64,000 nt of DNA from an uncultured Lachnospiraceae bacterium. GTDB taxonomy: Bacteria; Bacillota; Clostridia; Lachnospirales; Lachnospiraceae. The notes beneath the pieces are model-generated. The model was given only the letters and a program-made list of their open reading frames with translations, was not told where the DNA came from and searched no databases. The translations under genes and the position numbers were made by a program. The DNA is taken from contig CAJUMV010000017.1 in assembly GCA_910587715.1 (NCBI GenBank), positions 1-64,000 of the forward strand. The letters run 5' to 3'. Numbering within the stretch: position 1 is the first letter of the stretch; the number at the start of each line of letters is the position of its first letter. This document shows, piece after piece, positions 16,509 to 24,842 of the stretch.

Positions 16509-17807
16509 ATGAAAAAACTGATAGCAAATAAAAAACTTATCATTTGTGCCTGCGCTGCGGTGGCTGTGACCGTTGCGGCGGTCATTGCATTGTTGGCGAA
16601 TAAAGAAGAGACATTCCGCTCCATCATGGTCTATGATGTGGAAGGAAACGCCGTGATTGCGCGGGAGAACGTGGGAGAAATGAACGCGGCGGAGAATTTA
16701 TATCTGGAATCGGGCGACCGTGTGAGCGTTGCGGCAGCTTCCCGTATGCGCATGAAGCTGGATGACGATAAGTACGTGATGGCGGAAGAGAATACGATTT
16801 TTTCCGTGCAGGTGGAGGGGACGGATGCGGATTCCCGAACGATGATTGCGCTGGAGCAGGGCGCAATTACCAATGAGATACAGAATCCTCTGAGCGAAGG
16901 CTCCCGGTTTGAAACCTCCACGCCCAATTCCGTGATGGCGGTTCGCGGAACCGTTTATCGTGTGGAATTATATGCGGATGAGAACGGGGGACAGAACACA
17001 AAGCTGTGCTGCTTTCAGGGGAAAGTCGGCGTGAAACCCGTGCTTCCGGACGGTACTTACGGAGAGGAGATATTGGTGCCGGCAGGCAGCGAATTGATTG
17101 TATATCAGGACGGAACGACGAGCGATATTCAGGATATTGCGTATGAGGAGCTTCCCCTGCAGGCGGTCGCAAATCTGCTTGACATGATGGAGAACGGTCA
17201 GGAGCTGACGGGTGTTTCTCAGGAAACTTTGGCGCAGCTTTCTTCAGAGACGGAGAAAGTAAGCAAGACTTCGGAGAGCGAAGCGAAACAGCCGCAGCAG
17301 AATGAGCCTGCGCAGGAAGAAGCGACGGAAGAGGAGTCTGACGAAACGGTCGGGCAGACGGATGCGCAGATACATACAAAGAGGGAGACGGTGAAAAATA
17401 CGCCGGCAAAACGGAGCGGAGAGAAGCAGAATGTGCCGACGCCTGAACCGTCGGCGGGACAGCCCGTGCCCAAGCCGCAGGCTCCGGTGATCAAGCCGAC
17501 AAAGCCGGCGGACAACGGTAGTATCGATAATGGGAACACAGAGGGAGAAGGTTCTCAGAACGAAAATGAAAATGCTTCTGACGAAGAGAAATCGGATGAT
17601 GATAAGAAGGATAAGAAGAAACCTTCCAAACCGAAGACTTACACGGTGACCTTCGAGTATCAGGGTCAGGTATTTGCGACGCAGCGCGTAAAGCAGGGAG
17701 AGAAGGCGGCGGCGCCCGTACTGGTTCCGGCGACAAGCGGCGCTTGGGATTTTGATTTTGAGACGAAAATTCAGGCGAATACGACGATAACATGGAAGGC
17801 GCAATAA
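16509..17807 (+). CDS. FecR-domain membrane-anchored protein
   Basis: A protein of 432 residues. One membrane helix (about 8-28) anchors an extracellular FecR domain (about 40-190), shown by LYLESGDRVSVAAASRMRMKLDDDKYVMAEENT, EGSRFETSTPNSVMAVRGTVYRVE and VPAGSELIVYQDG. A low-complexity Glu/Lys/Pro/Asn region (about 235-375) acts as a wall-spanning stalk. The end (TYTVTFEYQGQVFATQRVKQGEKAAAPV) is a small MucBP/InlB-B-repeat-like module. Classical FecR transmits a signal to a sigma factor, but here no sigma factor is nearby; instead a CHASE2 cyclase follows 42 bases later. The likely role is an extracytoplasmic sensor coupled to CHASE2 (inference). Confidence 0.85.
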   Translation: MKKLIANKKLIICACAAVAVTVAAVIALLANKEETFRSIMVYDVEGNAVIARENVGEMNAAENLYLESGDRVSVAAASRMRMKLDDDKYVMAEENTIFSVQVEGTDADSRTMIALEQGAITNEIQNPLSEGSRFETSTPNSVMAVRGTVYRVELYADENGGQNTKLCCFQGKVGVKPVLPDGTYGEEILVPAGSELIVYQDGTTSDIQDIAYEELPLQAVANLLDMMENGQELTGVSQETLAQLSSETEKVSKTSESEAKQPQQNEPAQEEATEEESDETVGQTDAQIHTKRETVKNTPAKRSGEKQNVPTPEPSAGQPVPKPQAPVIKPTKPADNGSIDNGNTEGEGSQNENENASDEEKSDDDKKDKKKPSKPKTYTVTFEYQGQVFATQRVKQGEKAAAPVLVPATSGAWDFDFETKIQANTTITWKAQ

Positions 17808-17849
17808 TTTCCGGAGAAAAAACGGACACAAGAGGAACGACAGACAAAA

Positions 17850-19673
17850 ATGGAGAAATATGTTAACACAAGGAAAACGGCGGCGGTTACTGCCGCCGTT
17901 ATTCTGATTTCGTTCGCTTTTTTGTATTTTGGCGCGGCAAATTTTGTGGATATTGGCATATCCGACAAGCTGAACCAGCGGGAGAGCGTCACCAACAAAA
18001 AAATTTATATCATAGGAATCGACGACAAGACGCTGGAGCAGTACGGTCCCGTCAACACATGGAGCAGGGAGATACCGGCAAAACTGGTGTCCCTGTTAAA
18101 CGGGGAAGGGGACGGGCGTCCGGCAGTCATCGGCTTCGATGTGATTTACAGTGAAGATGCCGGGCGGCAGGCGGATGATGCCTTTGCCGATGTGTGCAGG
18201 GAAGCGGGAAATGTCGTCGTCGCCATGAGCTTTTCTTTTAAGGAGCAGCCCGAGCAGGGGGCGGATGGAAAAATCGTCTATAATCCCTATCATGTGGATT
18301 ATGTGATCGAACCGTATGACAGTTTAAAGAATGCGGTTATGTGCGGGTTTGCCAATACCTTTGTGGATACGGACGGCTATGTGCGTCAGGCGATGGCATA
18401 TCTGGATCATGAAGGGGTCAGGGAGTACAGTCTCTCCTCGCAGGTCTATCAAAGGTATCAGGAAAGCAGGGGAGAAGAGGCGGTGTTTCCTGCCGTTTAC
18501 GGAAGAAATAACCGCTTTTATTTCACCTATTCGGGCAGACCGGGCGGTTACAGTGTCGTCTCTATGGCGGATGTGCTGGACGGTACGGTGAATCCGGCAA
18601 TTTTTCAGGATGCGGTGGTGCTGGTGGGCGCGTATGCTGTGGGTATGCAGGATTCCTATATGCCCGCCATTGCCCACAACAGTCAGATGTACGGGGTGGA
18701 AATACACGCCAATATCATAGAGGCTTTGTTGGAGGGGAAGACCCAGCTTCCGATACAGCCTTTTGTCTATGCGCTGGCGGCGGCGCTTCTGTGCGGTGCA
18801 TTCTATGTTTTCGGCGAAAAAGTGAGGATGCTGTACGATACGATTGTACTGGCGGTATTGATGATTCTCGACCTTGTCTTTGTAAAAGTCATGTATGGGA
18901 AAGGGTGGATTGTTCCGAGTATTCTTCTGCCGCTTTGTCTGTTGGTCATTTATCTGGTACTGATGGTGCGCGGGTATCTGGCGGAGATTATGAGAAGGCG
19001 TCGCGTGGTCGGCGTGTTTAAACAGTATGTGGCGCCGCAGGTGGTGGATAAAATCAGCAGGGACAAGGATTTTGAGTTAGTGATTGGCGGAGAAAACCGT
19101 CATATTGCGGTGTTGTTTGTGGATATTCGGGGCTTTACGACCATGTCGGAAAGTTTAAAGCCGGAGGAAGTGGTGGAGATTTTGAATGAGTATCTGGGAC
19201 TCACCACAAAGGCGATTTTCGACAACGGCGGGACGTTAGACAAGTTCGTAGGAGACGCGACCATGGCGGTCTTTAACGCGCCGTTTGATTTGGACGATTA
19301 TATTTTCCGTGCCGTTGCCACCGCATGGGACATGCAGGCGGGTGCGGAAGCGATTGCGGAGAAGTTCCGGGAAAGATATGGAAAAAGCGTATCCTTCGGA
19401 ATCGGTGTGAACTGCGGCAATGCTGTTGTGGGAAATATCGGCTGTGATTTCCGAATGGACTATACCGCCATCGGTGATACGGTCAATACAGCGGCAAGGT
19501 TGGAGAGCAATGCGAAACCTGGACAGATTTTGATAAGTAAGGATGTTTATGAAGCGGTAAAGGAACGAGTGGCGGTAACGCCGATTGGAGAGATTCCCCT
19601 GAAGGGAAAGAGCAACGGCGTTTTTGTCTACCAGATAGACAGTGTCAGGAGGGAGAGCCTGCAGAATGAGTAA
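17850..19673 (+). CDS. CHASE2-sensor class III adenylate cyclase
   Basis: A protein of 607 residues. One membrane helix (about 10-30), an extracellular CHASE2 domain (about 31-290; VIGFDVIYSEDAG, FANTFVDTDGYVR), three more helices (about 293-375), then a cytoplasmic class III cyclase domain (about 410-590). Metal-binding Asp residues lie in VLFVDIRGF and VGDATMAVF. The Lys in LDKFVGD and the Asp in DYTAIGDTVN specify ATP rather than GTP, and NTAARLES supplies the transition-state Asn and Arg. All catalytic positions are intact, so cAMP production is expected. It follows the FecR gene and overlaps the next gene by 8 bases, indicating translational coupling. Class III cyclases are uncommon in clostridia. 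Confidence 0.93.
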   Translation: MEKYVNTRKTAAVTAAVILISFAFLYFGAANFVDIGISDKLNQRESVTNKKIYIIGIDDKTLEQYGPVNTWSREIPAKLVSLLNGEGDGRPAVIGFDVIYSEDAGRQADDAFADVCREAGNVVVAMSFSFKEQPEQGADGKIVYNPYHVDYVIEPYDSLKNAVMCGFANTFVDTDGYVRQAMAYLDHEGVREYSLSSQVYQRYQESRGEEAVFPAVYGRNNRFYFTYSGRPGGYSVVSMADVLDGTVNPAIFQDAVVLVGAYAVGMQDSYMPAIAHNSQMYGVEIHANIIEALLEGKTQLPIQPFVYALAAALLCGAFYVFGEKVRMLYDTIVLAVLMILDLVFVKVMYGKGWIVPSILLPLCLLVIYLVLMVRGYLAEIMRRRRVVGVFKQYVAPQVVDKISRDKDFELVIGGENRHIAVLFVDIRGFTTMSESLKPEEVVEILNEYLGLTTKAIFDNGGTLDKFVGDATMAVFNAPFDLDDYIFRAVATAWDMQAGAEAIAEKFRERYGKSVSFGIGVNCGNAVVGNIGCDFRMDYTAIGDTVNTAARLESNAKPGQILISKDVYEAVKERVAVTPIGEIPLKGKSNGVFVYQIDSVRRESLQNE

Positions 19674-20469
19674 ACTATATTTGGTTCCCGACAGGAAAGA
19701 TATGGAGCGGATGTGTGCGCTGGCGGCGGAGTACGGATGCGCGTTTGAATACAATGATTTTTATTTGCCAAGGGTTATGGACAATCCCGAAGCGCAGGCA
19801 GAAATCATTGCGGATTATCAAAAGCACAGGAGCGGATTTGACGGCGATACCATGCACGGCGCATTCCTTGACGTGACGATTCACAGCGACGACCCCTTAA
19901 TCCGGGACGCGTCCATGCTGCGGGTGCGTCAGTCTATGGAAATGGCGAAGGACATGGGACTAAAGGGCGCTGTGTTCCACACGGGACGCCTTGCCGGTTT
20001 TCGGGCGGATGGTTATCTGAAAAACTGGCGGGACAGAAACGCAGCGTTTTTTGCGGAGCTTGCGGACAAATATCCGGGGCAGCAGATTTACATGGAGAAC
20101 ATGTTCGATGAAGCGCCGGACATTCTGGCGGGGCTGGCGGAGAGGATGCGGGATGTCAAAAATTTCGGCGTTTGTCTTGACTATGCCCATGCCATGCTTT
20201 TTTCCAAATGTTCGGGGCGGGAGTGGATGGAGGCGCTGGCGCCCTATATTCGTCATATCCATATCAATGACAATGATCTGCATAACGATCTGCATCAGGC
20301 GGTGGGCGCCGGAATGCTGGACTGGCAGGAATTTGACAATCTAATCAGACAGTACCGGATAGAGGCGTCGGTGCTTGTGGAGGTAAGCGGTTACGAGGCG
20401 CAGAAGGAATCGCTGCAGTACATGAAACATTACGGAATCTATCCGATGGAAAGGGAGAGGGAAGACTAA
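19666..20469 (+). CDS. TIM-barrel sugar phosphate isomerase/epimerase (AP endonuclease 2 family)
   Basis: A protein of 267 residues. The xylose-isomerase-like barrel shows metal-ligand stretches: GAVFHTGRLAG, IYMENMFDE (Glu), VCLDYAHAM (Asp, His), RHIHINDND (His, Asp) and VLVEVSG (Glu). These match the divalent-metal set of the family that includes sugar epimerases, inosose dehydratases and endonuclease IV. The start ATG at 19666 lies within the end of the cyclase gene, with AGGAGGGAGA upstream. The next gene begins 2 bases after its stop. The substrate is unknown; being wedged between a cyclase and a phosphodiesterase gene is unusual for a metabolic enzyme. Confidence 0.82.
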   Translation: MSKLYLVPDRKDMERMCALAAEYGCAFEYNDFYLPRVMDNPEAQAEIIADYQKHRSGFDGDTMHGAFLDVTIHSDDPLIRDASMLRVRQSMEMAKDMGLKGAVFHTGRLAGFRADGYLKNWRDRNAAFFAELADKYPGQQIYMENMFDEAPDILAGLAERMRDVKNFGVCLDYAHAMLFSKCSGREWMEALAPYIRHIHINDNDLHNDLHQAVGAGMLDWQEFDNLIRQYRIEASVLVEVSGYEAQKESLQYMKHYGIYPMERERED

Positions 20470-20470
20470 A

Positions 20471-21937
20471 ATGCATGTGCAATACGAGGATTTTGAAAAG
20501 ATAATGGATATCGGCATACGCCTTTCCACGGAAAGAGATAGGAACCGTCTGCTCATGACCATTCTGGATAAGGGGATGGAGATTACAAACTGTGATGCGA
20601 GCACGCTGTATCTGTATGAAAACGACGAGCTGCATTTTAAGTTTATGAAAACGCTTTCCAAAGGCATCAGCCGGGGGTTGGACGGGGAGACCATCGACCT
20701 GCCGCCCGTGCCGATGAAAGAGGAAAATGTGTGCTCTTATGCGGCGATTCATCGTGAGGTCGTAAATATTTCCAACGTGTATGCCAGCAGCCGGTTTGAT
20801 TTCTCAGGACCCAGACAGTATGACGGTATGACTGGATACCGCACACAGTCACAGCTAGTCGTGCCTTTGGCGAATAACGAGAATGAATTGATTGGCGTGT
20901 TGCAGTTAATCAACGCTATGGATGAGGACGGCAGTGTCATCGCATTTAATGAAGCGTATGAAATCATTATCCGCGCGCTGGGCGCCATTGCCGCGATAGA
21001 GTTGACGAATCTTTCTTATGTGGAAGCGCTAAAGACGCAGATTTACTCCTTCGTGGAAGCGCTTACGACGGCGCTGGAGGAGCGGACGCCTTACAACGCC
21101 CTGCATACAAGGAACGTAGAAAAATACGCGAGTCTGCTGGCGGACTACATCACGGAATTACATAGAGAGGGAAAGTGTGAAAAGAGCTTTGACGGCGCGA
21201 GGAAAGAGCAGCTTATGCTGGCGGCGCTCATTCATGATATCGGAAAGATGGTCGTGCCTTTAAGCATTATGAATAAGGCGACCAGACTGGATAAGCGGCT
21301 GGAAAAGGTGGACGATCGGTTTGCGCTGCTTAAGGCATTGTATGAGATTGATATGCTGCGGGGAAGGATAAGCAGGGAAAAATATGAGACCGTCGAAAAG
21401 GAGCTGGCGTCTGCGCTTGCCTTTATTCATGAGATGGATGTAGTCGCTTATGTGAATGACGAAAACTGCGAGCGTATCAGAAGTCTTGCCGAAAAGCGGC
21501 ATGTCAGCGAGGACGGCACGGTTCTTCCGTATCTGACGGACAAAGAAGCGGAATGCCTGTGTATTCGCAGCGGCACGCTGACGGTTCAGGAGCGCAGGGA
21601 GATGGAGAATCACGTGGTCATGACGTCCAAGATTTTGGAAAAGGTGCAGTTTTATAAAGGCTTTTCCATGGTGCCCAAGTGGGTGGGCGCCCATCATGAA
21701 TATCTGGACGGCAGCGGCTATCCGAAGGGACTGAAGGGCGATGAGCTCGACCTGGAGACAAGGCTTTTGACGGTGGTGGATATCTACGACGCACTGGTGG
21801 CGACGGACAGACCTTATAAGCAGCCAATCTCGCGGGAAAAGGCGATTCAGATACTGAAGGATATGGCAAACAAGGGGAAAGTGGACCTGCAGCTTGTGGA
21901 GTGGCTGGATGAAGCGCTTGAGAAGGAGAAGCAATGA
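20471..21937 (+). CDS. GAF-HD-GYP protein, predicted c-di-GMP phosphodiesterase
   Basis: A protein of 488 residues. A GAF domain (about 5-175; ASTLYLYENDELHFKFMKT, TQSQLVVPLANNENELIGVLQLIN) leads by a helix into an HD-GYP domain (about 190-480). The HD pair is in LIHDIGKMVVP and the GYP part in HHEYLDGSGYPKGLKGDE, with VVDIYDALVATDRPYK after it. Between HDIGK and the GYP helix sits an insertion of about 100 residues (RLDKRLEKVDDRFALL...ECLCIRSGTL), larger than in RpfG. Family members hydrolyse c-di-GMP. It overlaps the response-regulator gene by 4 bases (ATGA), so the two are co-translated. Confidence 0.9.
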   Translation: MHVQYEDFEKIMDIGIRLSTERDRNRLLMTILDKGMEITNCDASTLYLYENDELHFKFMKTLSKGISRGLDGETIDLPPVPMKEENVCSYAAIHREVVNISNVYASSRFDFSGPRQYDGMTGYRTQSQLVVPLANNENELIGVLQLINAMDEDGSVIAFNEAYEIIIRALGAIAAIELTNLSYVEALKTQIYSFVEALTTALEERTPYNALHTRNVEKYASLLADYITELHREGKCEKSFDGARKEQLMLAALIHDIGKMVVPLSIMNKATRLDKRLEKVDDRFALLKALYEIDMLRGRISREKYETVEKELASALAFIHEMDVVAYVNDENCERIRSLAEKRHVSEDGTVLPYLTDKEAECLCIRSGTLTVQERREMENHVVMTSKILEKVQFYKGFSMVPKWVGAHHEYLDGSGYPKGLKGDELDLETRLLTVVDIYDALVATDRPYKQPISREKAIQILKDMANKGKVDLQLVEWLDEALEKEKQ

Positions 21938-22641
21938 ACCCATATAAAATCCTCCTTGTGGAGGACGACGCTGAAATCGGCGAAATGTTAAAAACCTATC
22001 TGGAGACGGAAAATTATGAGGTGGCGTGCGCCCTTGATGGACAGCACGCCTGCGCTATGTTTGACGAGGGCTCTTTTGACCTTGTTCTTCTGGACCTGAT
22101 GATTCCGAAGGTAAGCGGCATGGGTGTGATGCAGCATATCCGGGCAGGCAGTTTTGTGCCGATCATCATTCTCTCGGCGAAGGATTCGGAGAGCGATAAG
22201 ACGCTGGGACTTGGTCTGGGGGCGGACGATTATATCACCAAGCCTTTCTCTGTGGTGGAGGTGCTGGCACGGATTAAGGCGGCGCTTCGCAGGACGATGC
22301 AGTATGACGGTGCAGCCGCCGGGACAATGACAGAGCCTTCCGTCCTTACGGCGGGGGAGCTTGCGATGAACCTGTCTGATTACACGGTGCGCAAGGGAGC
22401 ACAAACCATTGAGCTGACGGCGAAGGAGTTTGAGATTTTGAAGCTCCTCATGCAGAATCCGAAAAAGGTATATACGAAGGAGCAGCTCTATTCCCTCGTG
22501 TGGAAGGATGCCTATTGTGGGGACGAGAATGCCGTGAACGTGCATATCAGCAGACTGCGGAATAAAATCGAGGAGGACCCGCGAAATCCCAGGTATGTGC
22601 TGACGGTGTGGGGAATCGGATATAAATTAGGAGACGGGTAA
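21934..22641 (+). CDS. OmpR-family response regulator
   Basis: A protein of 235 residues. The receiver domain (1-120) has the acidic pair VEDD, the phospho-accepting Asp in LVLLDLMIPK (about residue 53), and the conserved Lys in DYITKPFSVVE. The C-terminal winged helix (about 140-233) includes LTAKEFEILKLLMQNPKKVYTKEQLYSLVW and NVHISRLRNKIEEDPRNPRYVLTVWGIGYKL. It overlaps the phosphodiesterase gene by 4 bases and the kinase gene by 1 base. A direct repeat before the ABC gene at 23693 is a plausible binding site. Confidence 0.95.
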   Translation: MNPYKILLVEDDAEIGEMLKTYLETENYEVACALDGQHACAMFDEGSFDLVLLDLMIPKVSGMGVMQHIRAGSFVPIIILSAKDSESDKTLGLGLGADDYITKPFSVVEVLARIKAALRRTMQYDGAAAGTMTEPSVLTAGELAMNLSDYTVRKGAQTIELTAKEFEILKLLMQNPKKVYTKEQLYSLVWKDAYCGDENAVNVHISRLRNKIEEDPRNPRYVLTVWGIGYKLGDG

Positions 22642-23555
22642 TGTTTGAGAAAAAGGTGCAAAGAGAAATTCGTGAACTCCATCAGCAGTTGAAAAAGATA
22701 CTGGATGAGGACAGAGGCGAGCGGGTGATGGTTTTCACAGACAATAAAGAAATGATGGAGCTGGCGGCGCAGCTCAACCGGCTTTTGGAAGAGAAAGCGA
22801 AGACAGAGGCGGATTTTCGGCGTTCTGAGATAGCTTCCCGCAAAATGCTGTCCAATATTTCCCATGATTTAAAGACGCCCCTGACCGTAATACGGGGCTA
22901 TCTGGAAATTATGCGGACCAAGGAAGAGGCGGCCTTGGAGGGACAGGCGGATTTGCAAATGGCGGCTGAACCGGAGGGGCAGGCGAACCTGCAAATGCTT
23001 GAAAAGGCGGAACAGAAGGCGGGAGCGATGATGGAGCTGATTGACAGCTTCTTTTCTTTGGCAAAAATTGAGGCGGGCGATATGGATATCACGCTTTCGG
23101 CTCTGGATGTGTGTGAGGTTTGTCGGGAGAGTATTCTTGATTTTTATGAGATGCTGACGGACGCGGATTTTCAGGTGGAAGTCGGGCTGCCGGAGACGCC
23201 GGTTTCTGTGCAGGGAAACCGTGAGGCTTTGCAGCGTATTCTCTCCAATCTCATCTCCAACGTGATTCGTTACGGCTCGGAAGGGAAATATCTGGGAATT
23301 TTCCTGCGGACGGACGGGCAGTCGGCGTATATCGACGTGGTTGATAAGGGAAAGGGAATTGACAGCGTTTTTGCGGACAGCGTGTTTGAGCGGCTTTTTA
23401 CTATGGAGGATTCCCGCAGCCGGAGCGTGCAGGGCAACGGGCTGGGGCTGACGATTGCGAAAAGGCTGGCGGAGCGGATGGACGGGGAGCTGAAGCTTAA
23501 GAGTGAGCCGCATGTGAGGACGATATTTACGGTTACGCTAAAACGGGCAGGGTAA
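22641..23555 (+). CDS. Soluble sensor histidine kinase
   Basis: A protein of 304 residues with no membrane helix. An N-terminal coiled coil (1-70) is followed by the H-box SNISHDLKTPLTVIRGYLE (His about 77) and the catalytic domain with N-box (ILSNLISNVIRYGSE), G1 (DVVDKGKGID) and G2 (GNGLGLTIAKRLAERM). The layout matches kinases of lantibiotic-immunity type systems, which sense through partner ABC transporters. An insertion of about 25 residues made of a duplicated unit (EGQADLQMA / EGQANLQML) lies in the DHp hairpin near residues 99-122. It is the partner of the upstream regulator, overlapping it by 1 base. Confidence 0.93.
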   Translation: MFEKKVQREIRELHQQLKKILDEDRGERVMVFTDNKEMMELAAQLNRLLEEKAKTEADFRRSEIASRKMLSNISHDLKTPLTVIRGYLEIMRTKEEAALEGQADLQMAAEPEGQANLQMLEKAEQKAGAMMELIDSFFSLAKIEAGDMDITLSALDVCEVCRESILDFYEMLTDADFQVEVGLPETPVSVQGNREALQRILSNLISNVIRYGSEGKYLGIFLRTDGQSAYIDVVDKGKGIDSVFADSVFERLFTMEDSRSRSVQGNGLGLTIAKRLAERMDGELKLKSEPHVRTIFTVTLKRAG

Positions 23556-23622
23556 AATTGTGAGAACTGACAAATGTGTCGGTACGTTTTGATGTGGATA
23601 AAGAGTGTTCCGAAAGAAATTT

Positions 23623-23665
23623 GTAAGAATTAGGTAAGAGTTTTGAAAATTGCAGCCGTTACAAT
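23623..23665 (+). promoter_or_regulatory. Candidate OmpR-type regulator site and -10 before the ABC gene
   Basis: GTAAGA occurs at 23623-23628 and again at 23634-23639, exactly 11 bases apart, the helical-turn spacing used by OmpR/PhoB-family dimers. A TACAAT -10 lies at 23660-23665 with no good -35, as expected for an activator-dependent promoter. Confidence 0.45.
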
Positions 23666-23692
23666 GGATTTTAAAAGAAAGGAGGCAGCGAT

Positions 23693-24601
23693 ATGTCTTA
23701 TATTTTACAAACCAGCCGCCTTAGCAAAACCATTGGCGGTAAAGAACTGGTAAGAGACGTGGAGCTCCACGTGAAAAAGGGGGAAATTTACGGCTTTCTG
23801 GGACCGAACGGCGCGGGCAAGACGACGGTTATGAAAATGATACTGAACCTCTGGAAACCGACTATGGGTACGGTTGAGCTTTTCGGAAAGCCGCTTACGC
23901 CGCAATCCTACGAGGTGCTTAGACGGATGGGAAGCATCATCGAATTTCCCACGTTTTACGAGCATATGACGGGGGAAGAAAATCTGCGGATGCATTGTGA
24001 ATACATGGGATATTATCAGCACGGAAGTGTGGAAAAGGCGCTTACTATGCTGGATTTGTCGGCGGCGGCGAAAACTCCCGTAAAGAATTATTCGCTCGGT
24101 ATGAAGGGGCGTCTGGGGATAGCAAGGGCGATTTTATGTAAACCTGAGCTGCTGATTCTTGACGAGCCGACCAACGGTCTTGACCCGGCGGGCATGAAGC
24201 AGATTCGTGAACTGCTGCGGATGCTGTGCGCGGAACAGGGGACAACGATTGTGATATCTTCCCATATTCTTTCGGAGATAGAGAGCGTGGCGGATACGAT
24301 AGGCATTATTCACCGGGGCAGGATGAAAAAGGAAATCGGTCTGAAAAAAATCGAGGACATGAGCCTCGCCTATATCGAGCTTTCCGTGCAGAATCCGGAG
24401 CGGGCGGCATATGTGCTTGCCGATAAGCTGGGACTCACCAACTTTAAGGTGATGGAAGGCGGGCTGTTCCGCATTTATGACGGACGTGTCACAACGGAGG
24501 AGATTGCGAAGGCGCTGGCGCTTCATGAGGTGGCTGTGGTTTCGCTTGGAAGAAAGGCGGAGACGTTGGAGGATTATTTCCTGAAATTGACCACAGAGTG
24601 A
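23693..24601 (+). CDS. ABC transporter ATP-binding protein (BcrA/lantibiotic-immunity type), without its permease
   Basis: A protein of 302 residues. Walker A GPNGAGKTT, Q-loop, signature YSLGMKGRLGIARA, Walker B LLILDEPTNGLDP and switch His in VISSHILSEIES are all intact. A C-terminal extension of about 85 residues (from KKIEDMSLAYIELSVQ) matches BcrA-type exporters of bacitracin or lantibiotic resistance. Such genes are normally followed by one or two permease genes. Here none follows; instead a broken HTH gene begins at the stop codon. Either the permeases were deleted or they are encoded elsewhere. Probably controlled by the upstream two-component pair. Confidence 0.93.
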   Translation: MSYILQTSRLSKTIGGKELVRDVELHVKKGEIYGFLGPNGAGKTTVMKMILNLWKPTMGTVELFGKPLTPQSYEVLRRMGSIIEFPTFYEHMTGEENLRMHCEYMGYYQHGSVEKALTMLDLSAAAKTPVKNYSLGMKGRLGIARAILCKPELLILDEPTNGLDPAGMKQIRELLRMLCAEQGTTIVISSHILSEIESVADTIGIIHRGRMKKEIGLKKIEDMSLAYIELSVQNPERAAYVLADKLGLTNFKVMEGGLFRIYDGRVTTEEIAKALALHEVAVVSLGRKAETLEDYFLKLTTE

Positions 24602-24784
24602 GAAACGCGAAAAGAAATTCTAAACTTGAAATCACACAAGGCAGAACTGAACTGGAAACAAATTGATAATTATTGCACCAACAGCATTACTCGTTTAGAT
24701 GTATTTGTTTTATGCAAACTTTGTACTGTTTTAGAGTGTGGCATAGAAGATTTGCTTGTATTTTATCCGCCCGAAAAGCAGTAG
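24602..24784 (+). pseudogene. Fragment of a XRE/Cro-type HTH regulator (5' end missing)
   Basis: In the same frame as the ABC gene, directly after its TGA, the sequence reads on to a stop at 24782-24784 with KAELNWKQIDNYCTNSITRLDVFVLCKLC and ending CGIEDLLVFYPPEKQ. That is the C-terminal half of a short HTH protein of the kind ending 'LCxVLxCxIxDLLxY'. It has no start codon, no ribosome site and no first helices. The fragment marks a deletion or recombination junction that may also have removed the ABC permease genes. Confidence 0.6.
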
Positions 24785-24842
24785 TTCTTGCTGGAGTTGG
24801 GAACATGGTTTCCCTATGAATAATAAGGAAGAACACGAAATT

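Noticed and set aside
22945..23010. Possible CRISPR-like or mobile repeat in the histidine kinase gene
   Set aside because: Only two units and coding in frame: a simple tandem duplication within the protein.
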